This document shows positions 42,665 to 52,561 of a stretch of 64,000 nt of DNA, one piece after another. The position numbers and the translations under genes are program-made. Within the stretch, counting starts at the first letter, position 1; each line of letters starts with the position of its first letter. The notes under the pieces were generated by a model that was given only the letters and a program-made list of their open reading frames with translations, was not told the origin of the DNA and did not search any database. The stretch is from Fluviispira vulneris (GTDB taxonomy: Bacteria; Bdellovibrionota_B; Oligoflexia; Silvanigrellales; Silvanigrellaceae), in the NCBI RefSeq assembly GCF_014281055.1, contig NZ_JACRSE010000006.1:124001-188000 (forward strand), in the 5' to 3' direction.

Positions 42665-43348
42665 GGAAGCACGCGCCCGCCACACTGCCGTCTTTCTTCC
42701 GTACCGCTTGCCGTACCTTGGCAGAGAAACCCGCCGCATAAGGGCGTTATATTGCCATTCTCGGCCATTTTCTAACGTACTCTAGCAGAACTTTAGCGAA
42801 ATTGTAGTGCGAGAATAAACCGCCGCAATCTCATGCACTTGACGTTCACCACCGCACTGGCTGCAAAATTTTCGGCTCCTGTAATTACAGCTACTTGCGC
42901 TGTTATAGTTTCGCCCGCACACGAACATGTGGGCTTAAATGCTGATTGTAGCGTGCGCCGGAGTCCCGCGAAACCGTTTTGGGGTTACCGCCACCCGCCA
43001 AGGTAACACTACAGCCCGCCTCCGCATGCGACAGAATGCAGTAGTTACGAGGGTTTCTGAAACTCACTTATGATAACTGTGATTATGATGTGTGAGATTC
43101 GGCGATTTTGGGGTGTGGGAGCGTGCGGGAATTGCTGCGGTTTGTGGCGGAATCGGGCATGGTATTGCGGCCAGATGCCTCCCTTTCGCACATGTTTGCG
43201 CGCTCTCAACCACCATAACACGCCCGCAGAAACGACGGAATAACGGAAGTTTGCCACCGAGGGCGGCATGTGACTTGCGTACGCTTGCGGTAATTGCTAC
43301 GATTTGTTGCCGTCTGTCGCCACTTTAAAAAAAATGGAGACAGATATT
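42665..43348. other. Noncoding region between the right element and integrase
   Basis: 684 bases, GC-richer than the host, with short inverted repeats and scattered CCGCC/GCGG words. Open frames here have no ribosome-binding site and no family pattern. Likely holds the integrase promoter, arm-type recombination sites and possibly a small regulatory RNA. The last bases before the ATG include AATGGAGA, which serves as the integrase ribosome-binding site. Confidence 0.45.
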
Positions 43349-44305
43349 ATGGATTTATTTTGTGATTATGTAACGGAGTGGATTGGAAGTTTAAACGAGA
43401 GGTATTCGGCTCAGACGATACGAAGTTATTCGAGAATAGCACGGAAGCACTTTAAACATTTTGCAGAAATGCAACTAGAAAATGTGAGTCCCGCACTACT
43501 CCTCAAATATCTGGTTATCAAAGCAACGCAGGATAAGCGTAAGTTTAAAACGACAAAAAACATTCTGTCAACGTTTTCGGCTTACTGTGATTTTTTACTT
43601 TGTCGAGGGCTGATAGAGAAGAATCCGTGTGTAGACGAAACTCTACTTTCGAGACTGCGGGCGCATTACAGAACCGCAAGGGACAAAGTACAAAAGCGAA
43701 TGTACGCGCTGAGTGTCCCACACGCTGTCCTATTACTGCAGCGAGCATACTGTAAAGGTTACCAGTTCGGCCTTGCTACTGAAACGTTGCTGTGTACTGG
43801 GCTTCGACTTGGTGAGCTTGCGGGGCTTGAGATAAACGATGTGTCACTTACGCACATTGTAGTCTGTAGAGCTTTTGACCCTGAAGGCAAGCAAATGCAG
43901 ATGTCGGCGAAATGGGGCAGCAATGGCAGCGTACCCATTCCCGCACACCTCGGCGAAAAGCTGGAGCTTTTTTTTAAAAGCAGAAAGCGCGCCGGAGACG
44001 AAAGTACTTGTGCATTCCCATATGTGCGAGCCCGTGCTGATGTATTTTCTAAACGTATTGGTAAAATATCAGACGACTTAGGATTGCCGCACACTACCGC
44101 ACACGTACTCAGGAGAACCGCGTTAACTTGGCTTGTCGCTGAAGGCATTCCTCTCGCTGTGGTTCAGGCTGTCGCAAGACACAGTACTTCGGCGATGACG
44201 GAAAAGTACATAGATAAAAGGCAAGTGGATTCGACGGGAGCAACCGAAGCGATTGCGCGACGGCTAGGTAGTGACCGACGGCTCACGGCGGTGGGTGGCG
44301 ACTGA
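43349..44305 (+). CDS. int: Tyrosine recombinase (phage integrase)
   Basis: I choose ATG 43349 because GGAG is 9 nt upstream; a longer frame from 43304 lacks one. About 318 aa. N-terminal SAM-like domain (ERYSAQTIRSYSRIARKHFKHF). Catalytic domain: Arg in CTGLRLGELAGL, HVLRRT (His/Arg), ARHSTSAMTEKYID (His and nucleophile Tyr). It reads towards attR, 73 bases away. Recombines attP with the tRNA-Ser 3' end. No excisionase gene was identified. Confidence 0.93.
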   Translation: MDLFCDYVTEWIGSLNERYSAQTIRSYSRIARKHFKHFAEMQLENVSPALLLKYLVIKATQDKRKFKTTKNILSTFSAYCDFLLCRGLIEKNPCVDETLLSRLRAHYRTARDKVQKRMYALSVPHAVLLLQRAYCKGYQFGLATETLLCTGLRLGELAGLEINDVSLTHIVVCRAFDPEGKQMQMSAKWGSNGSVPIPAHLGEKLELFFKSRKRAGDESTCAFPYVRARADVFSKRIGKISDDLGLPHTTAHVLRRTALTWLVAEGIPLAVVQAVARHSTSAMTEKYIDKRQVDSTGATEAIARRLGSDRRLTAVGGD

Positions 44306-44377
44306 ACTAAAGTGCGAACGGGGGCTAGTTAAAAATCGGCATTTTGTGACAGCGAGATGTTAGCGCCACAGTAGGGT

Positions 44378-44412
44378 TTTAAAATGGCGGAGAGCGGGGG
44401 ATTCGAACCCCC
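44378..44412. repeat. attR (35-bp core) within tRNA-Ser
   Basis: Perfect match to attL (8487-8521). It covers the CCA end, acceptor stem and T arm of the intact tRNA gene, so integration keeps the tRNA functional: the prophage supplies the 3' end. Confidence 0.95.
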
Positions 44413-44474
44413 GGTACCCTTGCGAGCACGCCTGATTTCGAATCAGGTACATTCAACCACTCTGCCAGCTCTCC
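44385..44474 (-). tRNA. tRNA-Ser(CGA)
   Basis: 90-nt class II tRNA on the minus strand. Acceptor GGAGAGC / GCTCTCC, anticodon arm CCTGA-TTCGAAA-TCAGG with anticodon CGA, long variable arm, T arm GGGGGTTCGAATCCCCC, encoded CCA end. Host gene used as the integration site. Confidence 0.95.
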
Positions 44475-44514
44475 AAACCGGTTTTGACTCTCTAGCATAC
44501 TTTGTAAATAAAAA

Positions 44515-46488
44515 TCAACGGACGCTGTTCTGTTGTTTTCTTTTTTGTCCTGAAGTTGCCATTTTTTTAGTTTTGCTTTGTTTCTTTTTCAGAGCAATTG
44601 AATGGCTATTTTTCTTAGATTTTAGTACAATTTTCTTCTTATTTAAGTTGGAATTTGTGACTGACTTTTTTCCTATTTTATTTTTAACTAGCAATTGCCT
44701 TTTGTGTTTACGACTTTGACTCTGAATACCTTTTGAATATTTGCTTGAAGCAAGCCGTGCATACTGGCCTGTGCCCAATGCAACAGGAATATAGACCACT
44801 TGACCTTTGTGCAAATTGGAGTTGGCTTTTAGGTGAGAATTTGCGCTCAGCACCAGAGCTGTCTTTATTCTATAACGCGCAGCAAAAGAAGCCACCGACT
44901 CGCGCCGCTTTATTTTAGCAGCAAGCATGTATTGAGTGGGCGCATTAGGAAGCATATCGATAGAAGCCAATGCCATATCATATTTACTTGCTGGAACTTC
45001 GAGTTGAAATTTTCCACCCGAGGTGGCATGTGGCGGCGGAGTTATACCTAAGCGCAACTCTGGATTAAGTGATTCGAGGATATTTTTATCGACATTTAAA
45101 GAGCGCGCAAGATCGCTTAGCGAAATAGAACGTTCTAACTCGATAGATTTCGTTTGCGCAGGAATGGGTGCAGAGGTGATATCAAAACCGAATTTATCTG
45201 GGTTCTTAGAAATAATCATCGCAGCTATTAATTTCGGTACGTAATCCGCAGTTTCTCGATTGACAACCCCCATCGAGGTGAGCTCAAAGAAAGATGAGTC
45301 TTCACCATAATTTCTTAATGTCTTCTGCACACGCCCAGGACCAACATTGTAACTTGCGGTCGCCAAATGCCAGCCACCAAACATGTTATAAAGTTTGGTT
45401 AAATATCTTGCGGCTGCTTTGGTTGATTTTTTAATATTACGCCGTTCATCGACATAGTCATTTATTTTAAGGCCATATTCACGTCCCGTTGCGGGCATAA
45501 ATTGCCAGAGCCCCACTGCTCCTGCCGAACTCAAAGCTTTTGGGCTGTAACCTGATTCAATCATAGAAAGATAGACAAGATCCTTCGGCAACCCATGCAA
45601 TTCCAAAGTGCTTTCCATCTCTGGGATCACGGAGCGACTGCGTTTCAACCAAACGACAAAACTCTTACGTCCTGGCCCGCGAAAATAGTTTATCCACTGC
45701 AGCACTTGTGCATTGATTACAATTGGAAAGTCGAACTCGAGCCGATCAATGGTTGGATAGGCAATTTGGATAAAGCGATTCGTCCGTGCTTGGGTCAAGG
45801 CTTTATTGCGACTGGCGTTGGTCTTATAGTTTTTTCCATTTTCTTCGAGCCAGATTCTATCGAATTGATCTTGCCATGAAGCATAGTAAACGCTGTCCTG
45901 GCACAACAATGCACTGTCTTCATTCGCATTGGCAGAGCTTGAGTCATTTGGATTTTGGCTGCCAATAGGGATATTGGTGGACAATGCTTCATCGGTAGAA
46001 TTCAGAATTAGATTTTCTTGATCATCAATTTCTTCTGGATTCAGTGCGGATGATTCTATCAATAAGCTTTCATCATCATGACTTGTCTTGATATTTGGAA
46101 TATTTGCAGTGATTTTTGCTTTTTGATTTGCCTGTTTATTTGCAACAGCAGGTGATTTTCCTGCATCTGTTTGCTTTCTTTGTCCAGCTGATTCACTTGA
46201 GGAACGCTTCTTGTCAGAATCACTTGCATCTTTTTCAAAGGATACATTATCAGTTTGCTGCGGAGAAGTGTTCACTATCCGTGTTTTTTCATGTTTTAAG
46301 TTTAATGCTATTGAATTTTCATAGGTACCACTTTGGCAACCAACAATGAGAGGCATAAGAAACAGCGGAAGAAAAAACGGACGCACACGCTTAACGCTTG
46401 CGAATCTTAAGTAAGGAGTTTGGCTCAAATTGTCTTTTCTCATTAAATTCTTATCGTTCACCTTCAATGCTCCGTTTGATGACAGCAT
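44515..46488 (-). CDS. mltD: Membrane-bound lytic murein transglycosylase, MltD-like
   Basis: 657 aa. N-terminal lipoprotein signal with VGCQ lipobox after a long n-region; the start may be the internal Met at MRKDNL. A 150-residue low-complexity Ser/Lys/Asn region follows. SLT domain: DLVYLSMIESGYSP with catalytic Glu311, SSAGAVGLWQFMPATG, ATASYNVGPGRV. LysM-like repeats follow, with a Lys/Ser-rich C-terminal tail. Cleaves glycan strands in the periplasm. The unusually long linker and basic tail distinguish it from E. coli MltD. Confidence 0.85.
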   Translation of the reverse strand: MLSSNGALKVNDKNLMRKDNLSQTPYLRFASVKRVRPFFLPLFLMPLIVGCQSGTYENSIALNLKHEKTRIVNTSPQQTDNVSFEKDASDSDKKRSSSESAGQRKQTDAGKSPAVANKQANQKAKITANIPNIKTSHDDESLLIESSALNPEEIDDQENLILNSTDEALSTNIPIGSQNPNDSSSANANEDSALLCQDSVYYASWQDQFDRIWLEENGKNYKTNASRNKALTQARTNRFIQIAYPTIDRLEFDFPIVINAQVLQWINYFRGPGRKSFVVWLKRSRSVIPEMESTLELHGLPKDLVYLSMIESGYSPKALSSAGAVGLWQFMPATGREYGLKINDYVDERRNIKKSTKAAARYLTKLYNMFGGWHLATASYNVGPGRVQKTLRNYGEDSSFFELTSMGVVNRETADYVPKLIAAMIISKNPDKFGFDITSAPIPAQTKSIELERSISLSDLARSLNVDKNILESLNPELRLGITPPPHATSGGKFQLEVPASKYDMALASIDMLPNAPTQYMLAAKIKRRESVASFAARYRIKTALVLSANSHLKANSNLHKGQVVYIPVALGTGQYARLASSKYSKGIQSQSRKHKRQLLVKNKIGKKSVTNSNLNKKKIVLKSKKNSHSIALKKKQSKTKKMATSGQKRKQQNSVR

Positions 46489-46605
46489 TATCTGTCCTTA
46501 TCGGCATGATCGCTCGCGTGTTAATATGCTACAAAATTTGCAATGGTGTTGTAATCAACACAATCAATCCATCCTGTTTAGTCTTTGACGAAAAGAGTGT
46601 CAATC

Positions 46606-47538
46606 ATGAATATCCTCTACAAAAGTCCGCAGCACCAAATATTAAAAATGCAAAACAGTTATGAATTGCAAAACGAAGCTACCAATCTAACCTTTTTTGA
46701 AAATAAAGTAACTCAACAAAAAAATAAAATTATAATAGATTTTAATTATATGCTAAAGCCAAATTTGACAATTAACAAGGGAATGACAATTAAAATCAAA
46801 CACAATGGAATTTTCCAATGTGTTGCTTGCCAAAAAACAGTAAAAAAATTATTTTCAGGTTTTTGCTTTCCGTGTTTAAAGAAAAAAGCCTCTGCAGATA
46901 CATGTATTATGAGCCCACATCTTTGCCATTATATGAATGGAACGTGCCGAGAGCCTAAATGGGGTGAGAATTATTGTTATAAGCCCCATTATGTTTATTT
47001 ATCATATACTGATAAATTTAAAATTGGCATCACACGCGAATCGCAAATTCCAACGCGGTGGATCGATCAAGGAGCAACGAGTGCAAAGATTTTAGCTAAA
47101 GTGACATCAAGACATCAAGCTGGAGTTGTAGAAAATACAATGAAAGAAATTTTAGCTGATAAAAGTCATTGGATGAAAATGTTAAAAAGTGCGAATACGA
47201 GACCATCAGACGAAGAGTTTAATATAATGTTTAACAAAGCAAAAAACTGGTTAATCAATTTAGTGGAGTTCAAAAACGGCTCTCTGATAGTCTCTACCCC
47301 AGAGCATTTAACGCTTAGAAAAGAAATTGAGTTTTTTGCAGAATCTCCAATTGTAGAAATCAACTATGATTCCCCTGTAGATATTGCCACAATAAAATCA
47401 CTCTCACTCGATAAAACTCCCGAAATAGAAGGCAAAATAACAGGAATTAAAGGCCAGTATTTATTTTTTAGTAATCACGTTTTTAACATGAGAAAACACG
47501 AAGGTTATATTTCAGAAATAGAAGTATCTAATAATTAA
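46606..47538 (+). CDS. DUF2797 family zinc-finger protein
   Basis: 310 aa from ATG 46606; an upstream in-frame TTG (46585) is weaker. A zinc ribbon of CVACQ...CFPC type is followed by CIMSPHLCHYMNGTCREPKWGENYC, and then HYVYLSYTDKFKIGITRESQIPTRWIDQGA, the DUF2797 hallmark. The rest is partly GIY-YIG-like in appearance. Function unknown for the family. Confidence 0.8.
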   Translation: MNILYKSPQHQILKMQNSYELQNEATNLTFFENKVTQQKNKIIIDFNYMLKPNLTINKGMTIKIKHNGIFQCVACQKTVKKLFSGFCFPCLKKKASADTCIMSPHLCHYMNGTCREPKWGENYCYKPHYVYLSYTDKFKIGITRESQIPTRWIDQGATSAKILAKVTSRHQAGVVENTMKEILADKSHWMKMLKSANTRPSDEEFNIMFNKAKNWLINLVEFKNGSLIVSTPEHLTLRKEIEFFAESPIVEINYDSPVDIATIKSLSLDKTPEIEGKITGIKGQYLFFSNHVFNMRKHEGYISEIEVSNN

Positions 47539-47541
47539 TTT

Positions 47542-50454
47542 TTATTTATATTTTCTTTTATATTCTGAAAAATTACGACTCAAACCGAATAATATAAGAT
47601 TTTCTAGATCTTGTGTCGACATTGGCAACAGATGCATAGAAAATTTTAAATGACTCATTTTTTTTCTTAAATACCAAAGAATTGCTTCAAGTATCAATAT
47701 TTTTATTCTAAAAAAGCTACTATAAGCTAAATTTGCCAAAAGCACATCACCAAATTTTTTCTTTTGTGAGACCAAATAATTTTGTTTTGAGCTTTCTTTC
47801 CAAAACTCAACTCGCATAAGAAAACGCCAAAATATTTTTGCGCTATAAGGTAACCCAGAAAAAATTGATTCCCAGATATTAGCAAAACGCAAAGAATATA
47901 AATTACGAGCAGCAATACGCACTTCACCAATAAGTTGTGTTTCTTCGACTGTTTTTAGAAACGGATCCTTACTCCAAGCTTCAACAATACGCCAATAATC
48001 GTCCAATGAATTTCTGCGCAATTGCTCAAGACATTCAATTGTGCAAAAGCTTCGTGCTATACTCGCTAACTTAACAAACTCCTGACGATCTTTAAGCCAT
48101 TTGCGCGAAGGCACTTCTATCACATAGCGAACGGTCGCAGGTCGTACCTTTTCAATGATTTCTATATAAAGATCACTAGTCGTTAAAAGCATTTGTCCGT
48201 CTTGACTCATTTTAAGATTTGGGTGATCCTCTGGTGAAACTCTTTTAAATAATATATGACAGACATTTGCCTGAGCGAGTTCATATGTTCTGCTCGAAAG
48301 CATTGAGATATCTCGTTCATCTAAAACAGGACCGATATCGTATTCTGGCATTTGTCGGGTAAATTCAAAAAGAGTGGATAAAATAACTTTCGAAACACGA
48401 ATTATTCCAACATTCCAAACAGTGCCAACTAACTCTTTTAATGTAAATTGTTTCCTTAAAATTCTACCGAAATTATTGCGCGCAGAAATAGAAGCAGTCG
48501 TCAAAGCAATTTGACTGAGACCTCTTAAAGCAGCTTGTACTTCGACTTTTAAATCAATCTGATTCTCACTTAAAGTTTTTATAAATTCACCCACGAAACG
48601 GGTTAAACTGGCGCTACCCATAGAAAGATTTAGAAAATGCCCAAGGTCGTCTAAAATAGTATTTGAATGCAAAGTTTCAGGATTGTCTACCAAATGATAA
48701 AGTGTCCGATAAACCCCTGCAGCATCGCGGAGCAACAAACGATAAATAAGATGTTTAAATTCTTCTCGAGTTTTTATATCCCACACAAAACATGGATTTA
48801 AATCAATCATAGAGACTTGATGGCTCAAATCATCATATAAAATATTACCAGGATGAGGATCTGCCCAAACCACACCTTTATTGAAAACGAGATCAATATA
48901 TACTTTTGCAATTGTATCTGCAATTTCACGCCTTGCTAAATATTTTGTTTGAATAATTTTTGTAACTTTAATACCATTCATTTTTTCCATAAAAACAATG
49001 GTAGGATGAGATTGAAAAAAGCGTGGTACTTGAATGGAGTTATTTTCACCTAAAGCAAAGCGTACTTTATCAGCATTTTTTTCTTCAAGAATAAAATTTA
49101 GTTCTTCTTGACTTTGCTTGTGATAATTCAATACTGCTCTTCTTAATGTCGAAACTAGCCCCAATAATTCTGAGCGAATAGACTTTGTCAAACTGAGATC
49201 TTCTATCAGGGCTTTATGTGCGTCATCTGTTAACTTTAAAATATGTTCACTTTGGATTGAAAAAAGTTCTCTTAATTTCGGTCTCTGGATTTTTATTAAA
49301 ACGTTATCAACTCCAAAACGCTCTTTACCATCAGCATTGAGTTGAATATTATATAAAGATCCAACACTGGCACTTGCAAAATGCCGCATGGGATTTTTGG
49401 GAATTATCAAATAAGGCTGCCAAAATGCATATTCTTCTTGATTAAGTGTTTCTTTAAAATAATCCCATGATTTTTCGATACTCGGAAATATTCCACCTGC
49501 ATCATCCTGAGTTGTTCTCAGTTCTCTTGCTAAACTTGGAGGACAAAGTTCAGAAATAACTTGAGATATTTTTACATATAAGCCACCAATTTCCTGTATA
49601 GCAATTGCAATAACACGCCCATTGGAAATTTCATTGTGTGGTGTACAAGCGATCGAAAGCAGTGCATTTATACAGCTTTCTCCAGGAATAGCTTCAATAG
49701 CACCACTTAAAATAGGTGCAAGGACTTTGCCACGTGGATCGGAGGACAAAGTTCTTTTTAAAAGTGGAAAAACTTTTTCTTTATACACTTCTCCTAAAAT
49801 ATTTTCTGCTAATAGATAAATTTGATTTCTTTCCTCTTTATTTAAAGAAAAAAGTGCATGAAAAAAAGTCTCTTTTAGATCAGGAAACCTTTCGGCTGCT
49901 TGTGAAGATAAAGCAGGAATAAGAGAAACAAATCCGCCTATTCGTTCGCCCAATGGACCGAAGGCATCTTCAAGAATTTGCGGTTGACCAAAAAGTGCTA
50001 TCAACTGTGGATTTGCTTCAACCGCTGTGCAGACCATTTCAATAAATGGTGCAAGTAATTCTTGGGTAACTTCAGTATCTGTTAGAATTTCCGAAGAAAT
50101 TTCTCCGACACTTTCTTGTAATGTTTGAATGGATCTTTCAATTTTTGTTAAAATCGTATCACTTTGCGGAAATAAAATACGTGTTAAACCACGCATGAGT
50201 GCGAAGCGATTGACTGAGGTTTTTTTATTTAACAGAGGAGTCGTTGCAATATCCGAAAAAACATATGAAATAAATTTTGCTAGAATTTGTGACTTTATTC
50301 TAATATTTTTTGCCAATGGTACCACCCAGCGGTAGTCCATTGCAGCAACTTTTTCCAAACTTTCTTTATAATTTCTTTTCTTTTTTTCGAGCGCTTGTCT
50401 TTTTTTTCGACTGCGTTCACTCTGCATACGTATTTGCCCCCAAATGAAGATCAA
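47542..50454 (-). CDS. Large atypical ABC1/UbiB-like protein kinase-fold protein
   Basis: 970 aa (or from Met near 50427, MQSERSRKK). The centre contains the ABC1/UbiB pattern: GLYVKISQVISE (for KxGQ), ASVGSLYNIQL (for AASIGQVH), VLIKIQRP (VAIK-type Lys), ELNFILEEKNADK, VVWADPHPGNILYDD, and MIDLNP in place of DFG. N- and C-terminal helical extensions of about 250 and 350 residues have no domain I recognise. UbiB proteins act in ubiquinone synthesis and lipid handling. Key motifs are altered, so catalytic activity is uncertain. Confidence 0.75.
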   Translation of the reverse strand: MIFIWGQIRMQSERSRKKRQALEKKKRNYKESLEKVAAMDYRWVVPLAKNIRIKSQILAKFISYVFSDIATTPLLNKKTSVNRFALMRGLTRILFPQSDTILTKIERSIQTLQESVGEISSEILTDTEVTQELLAPFIEMVCTAVEANPQLIALFGQPQILEDAFGPLGERIGGFVSLIPALSSQAAERFPDLKETFFHALFSLNKEERNQIYLLAENILGEVYKEKVFPLLKRTLSSDPRGKVLAPILSGAIEAIPGESCINALLSIACTPHNEISNGRVIAIAIQEIGGLYVKISQVISELCPPSLARELRTTQDDAGGIFPSIEKSWDYFKETLNQEEYAFWQPYLIIPKNPMRHFASASVGSLYNIQLNADGKERFGVDNVLIKIQRPKLRELFSIQSEHILKLTDDAHKALIEDLSLTKSIRSELLGLVSTLRRAVLNYHKQSQEELNFILEEKNADKVRFALGENNSIQVPRFFQSHPTIVFMEKMNGIKVTKIIQTKYLARREIADTIAKVYIDLVFNKGVVWADPHPGNILYDDLSHQVSMIDLNPCFVWDIKTREEFKHLIYRLLLRDAAGVYRTLYHLVDNPETLHSNTILDDLGHFLNLSMGSASLTRFVGEFIKTLSENQIDLKVEVQAALRGLSQIALTTASISARNNFGRILRKQFTLKELVGTVWNVGIIRVSKVILSTLFEFTRQMPEYDIGPVLDERDISMLSSRTYELAQANVCHILFKRVSPEDHPNLKMSQDGQMLLTTSDLYIEIIEKVRPATVRYVIEVPSRKWLKDRQEFVKLASIARSFCTIECLEQLRRNSLDDYWRIVEAWSKDPFLKTVEETQLIGEVRIAARNLYSLRFANIWESIFSGLPYSAKIFWRFLMRVEFWKESSKQNYLVSQKKKFGDVLLANLAYSSFFRIKILILEAILWYLRKKMSHLKFSMHLLPMSTQDLENLILFGLSRNFSEYKRKYK

Positions 50455-50581
50455 TACCTTTATTTACGGGTATCATCTCCTTTATAGAATTGTTGACATG
50501 CTCTTAGCATTTTGCGAGCCCTATGTCAGATAAATACTGATGGCGGATTTTTCACCCGACCCTCAGAGGAAGGCTATAAAT

Positions 50582-51835
50582 ATGAAAGCAACGAAACTTG
50601 GTTCCCACATTCGTAATGAATTCCCTCTCTTCGAAAATAATAAAAAAATTGAAGATGGACAAATCAAACCTTTTTCGTATTTAGATTCAGCCGTTTCAGC
50701 GCAAAAACACATCAGTGTGATAAAAGCTATGTCGCATCATTTAGAATACGACTATGGCTCTGTTCACCGTGGAGCGTATGGCGTATCGGTTCGATCCTCT
50801 CAGATGTATGAAAACACACGATCTATTGTGGCAAAATTCATTGGAAATTCTGTGCAGCCTGAACAAATAGTTTATACCCGTGGAACAACGGAAAGCTTGA
50901 ATATTTTAGCCAATGGAATTGGCGAAGAGTATTTGAATGAAAATAGTCGAATTGTGATTCCTGCAGCTGAACATCATGCAAATTTAATCCCGTGGCAACA
51001 AGTTGCACTCAAAAAGAATTGTGAATTAGCTTACATTCCTCTTGAAGGAAAAAAAGGAAAAGAATTAAGACTCAATTTATCTGAAGCAAAAAAACTTATC
51101 ACAAAAAATACCAAAGTGGTTTCTCTTGCCCATGTCGGCAATGTCATTGGGCAAATCAATCCAATCGAAGAAGTGATTGCTCTTGCTAAAAGCGTAGGAG
51201 CCCTCGTAGTGCTCGACTGTGCACAAAGCATGACTTGCATAGAAGAAGATGTTTTTGCTCTTGGAGCCGATGCCATCGCCTTTAGCCCGCACAAAATCTA
51301 TGGTCCCTCAGGAATAGGTGTTTTAGCGATGAGTAATGAACTCATGGAACGTTTACCTCCATACACTTTTGGAGGTGGCATGATTTCTGATGTGTCTCTT
51401 GAAGGAAGTTCTTGGGCCCAGGGACCAGCAAAATTTGAAGCAGGCACACCTCCTATAACTGAAGTAGCAGGCTTAGATGCAGCAATTAAATGGATAACAC
51501 AAGTAGGGAAAATCAATATTCACGACCATGCTGCTTCTTTAGCAGCAATATTTCTTAGTAAAGTTCAAGAAATACCTGATATTGAAGTTTTTGCTCCTGG
51601 GACTGGTCAAGAAACCATCGTTTCCTTTCGTCATAAGAAAATACATGCACATGACTTAGCTACAATTTTAGATGCGGAAAACGTTGCAATGCGCGCTGGT
51701 CACCACTGTGCTTGGCCTCTCATTCGCTTTTTAGGGGTTGATGCCCTCGTCAGATGTAGTTTTGCAGCTTATTCAGACAAAGATGATATCGAATTGGCTA
51801 TAGCAGCTATAAAAAAAGCTTCAAAAATAACTTAA
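50582..51835 (+). CDS. sufS: SufS cysteine desulfurase
   Basis: 417 aa from ATG 50582, chosen because AGAGGAAGG lies upstream; an alternative ATG at 50540 has none. Class V PLP aminotransferase fold: TRGTTESLN, AEHHANLIPW, LDCAQS, PLP Lys238 in SPHK, and active-site Cys376 in RAGHHCAWP. Frees sulfur from cysteine for Fe-S cluster assembly. First gene of the suf operon. Confidence 0.95.
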   Translation: MKATKLGSHIRNEFPLFENNKKIEDGQIKPFSYLDSAVSAQKHISVIKAMSHHLEYDYGSVHRGAYGVSVRSSQMYENTRSIVAKFIGNSVQPEQIVYTRGTTESLNILANGIGEEYLNENSRIVIPAAEHHANLIPWQQVALKKNCELAYIPLEGKKGKELRLNLSEAKKLITKNTKVVSLAHVGNVIGQINPIEEVIALAKSVGALVVLDCAQSMTCIEEDVFALGADAIAFSPHKIYGPSGIGVLAMSNELMERLPPYTFGGGMISDVSLEGSSWAQGPAKFEAGTPPITEVAGLDAAIKWITQVGKINIHDHAASLAAIFLSKVQEIPDIEVFAPGTGQETIVSFRHKKIHAHDLATILDAENVAMRAGHHCAWPLIRFLGVDALVRCSFAAYSDKDDIELAIAAIKKASKIT

Positions 51836-51961
51836 GTTCATCGTTCTTTTTTATAGTTTGTTGTTTTACCGTCGCATTTGTCGATCTTACGCTCATCTAG
51901 TGGTATTCCTTTAGAGAACGCGGTTGATCGCGTTATTATTAAGCATTTTGGAGTTTAGAGG
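51836..51961 (+). promoter_or_regulatory. sufS-sufU gap with small hairpin
   Basis: A 126-base gap. AACGCG-GTTGAT-CGCGTT forms a 6-bp hairpin followed by ATTATT about 20 bases before sufU. It may attenuate or process the operon transcript. GGAG lies before the sufU ATG. Confidence 0.35.
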
Positions 51962-52528
51962 ATGACGACCGGTCTAAAATCTTCACAATCAGTAGAGCTC
52001 AATGCCCTTTACCAAGAGGTCATTGTCGATCACTCAAAAAATCCTAGATTTAAATCTAAGAACATGCCTTGCCGCTTTTGCCAAGAAGGTAAAAATCCTC
52101 TTTGTGGTGACAACATCACAATTTATTGCCAAGTCGAAATGAAAGATGACAAACCAACCCTTTACGTTGGCTTTGATGGAACAGGGTGTTCTATTAGCCA
52201 AGCCAGCGCAAGTATTATGTGCAATTCCATGCAGTCAGTTACTTTAGCTGAGGCTCGAGATTTAATAATAGAAGCTGAAAAAATATATACTGGAATTATT
52301 CAAGTTAATTCAGATGATCTTGAACAAGATATAGAAGCGTTGCACGGAGTGAGCAAATTCCCAGTTCGTGTCAAGTGCGCTGCTCTTGCTTGGAAAACTT
52401 TAAGTCTGCTCTTAAATGAAAATTTTGATGAAGCAGGGATGCCTAAACAAGGTTGTGATAAACTCACAAATTGTGCACAGTCGCCTTTAAATAAACGGAA
52501 ATTAAAAATTGTTTCTACAGAAAATTAA
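51962..52528 (+). CDS. sufU: SufU Fe-S scaffold / sulfur-transfer protein
   Basis: 188 aa. IscU/SufU fold with Cys48 (NPLCGDN), Cys76 (GTGCSIS) and Cys139 (VRVKCAAL). Insert between the second and third Cys as in SufU. Additional CRFC pair near the start and two C-terminal Cys (QGCDK, NCAQ) are extra. Accepts sulfur from SufS and passes it to SufBCD. Confidence 0.9.
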   Translation: MTTGLKSSQSVELNALYQEVIVDHSKNPRFKSKNMPCRFCQEGKNPLCGDNITIYCQVEMKDDKPTLYVGFDGTGCSISQASASIMCNSMQSVTLAEARDLIIEAEKIYTGIIQVNSDDLEQDIEALHGVSKFPVRVKCAALAWKTLSLLLNENFDEAGMPKQGCDKLTNCAQSPLNKRKLKIVSTEN

Positions 52529-52561
52529 AATTTTGTTTTGTCCTTTAGGAGAAGAGTTCGT

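Larger units (their letters stand above)
8487..44412. mobile_element. Complete temperate podovirus-type prophage integrated in tRNA-Ser(CGA)
   Basis: A 35.9-kb element bounded by 35-bp direct repeats identical to the 3' end of the tRNA-Ser gene at 44385-44474. It contains a tyrosine integrase next to attR, a rightward replication/early arm, a leftward packaging/structural arm, and lysis genes. The GC content is visibly higher than in the flanks. Structural genes (scaffold, capsid, connector, tail nozzle, fibre, portal, ejection proteins; no tail tape measure or sheath) indicate a short-tailed particle. All modules needed for a functional phage appear open. Confidence 0.93.

Noticed and set aside
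43092-43328. 78-codon ORF upstream of integrase
   Set aside because: No ribosome-binding site, odd composition, and it runs up to the integrase start; more likely noncoding attP-type DNA.
8487-44412. T7-like phage with its own RNA polymerase
   Set aside because: No single-subunit RNA polymerase gene was found; the only polymerase is a family-A DNA polymerase.
50493-50498. TTGACA upstream of sufS as a promoter
   Set aside because: No matching -10 hexamer at 16-18 bases, so I did not list it as a promoter.
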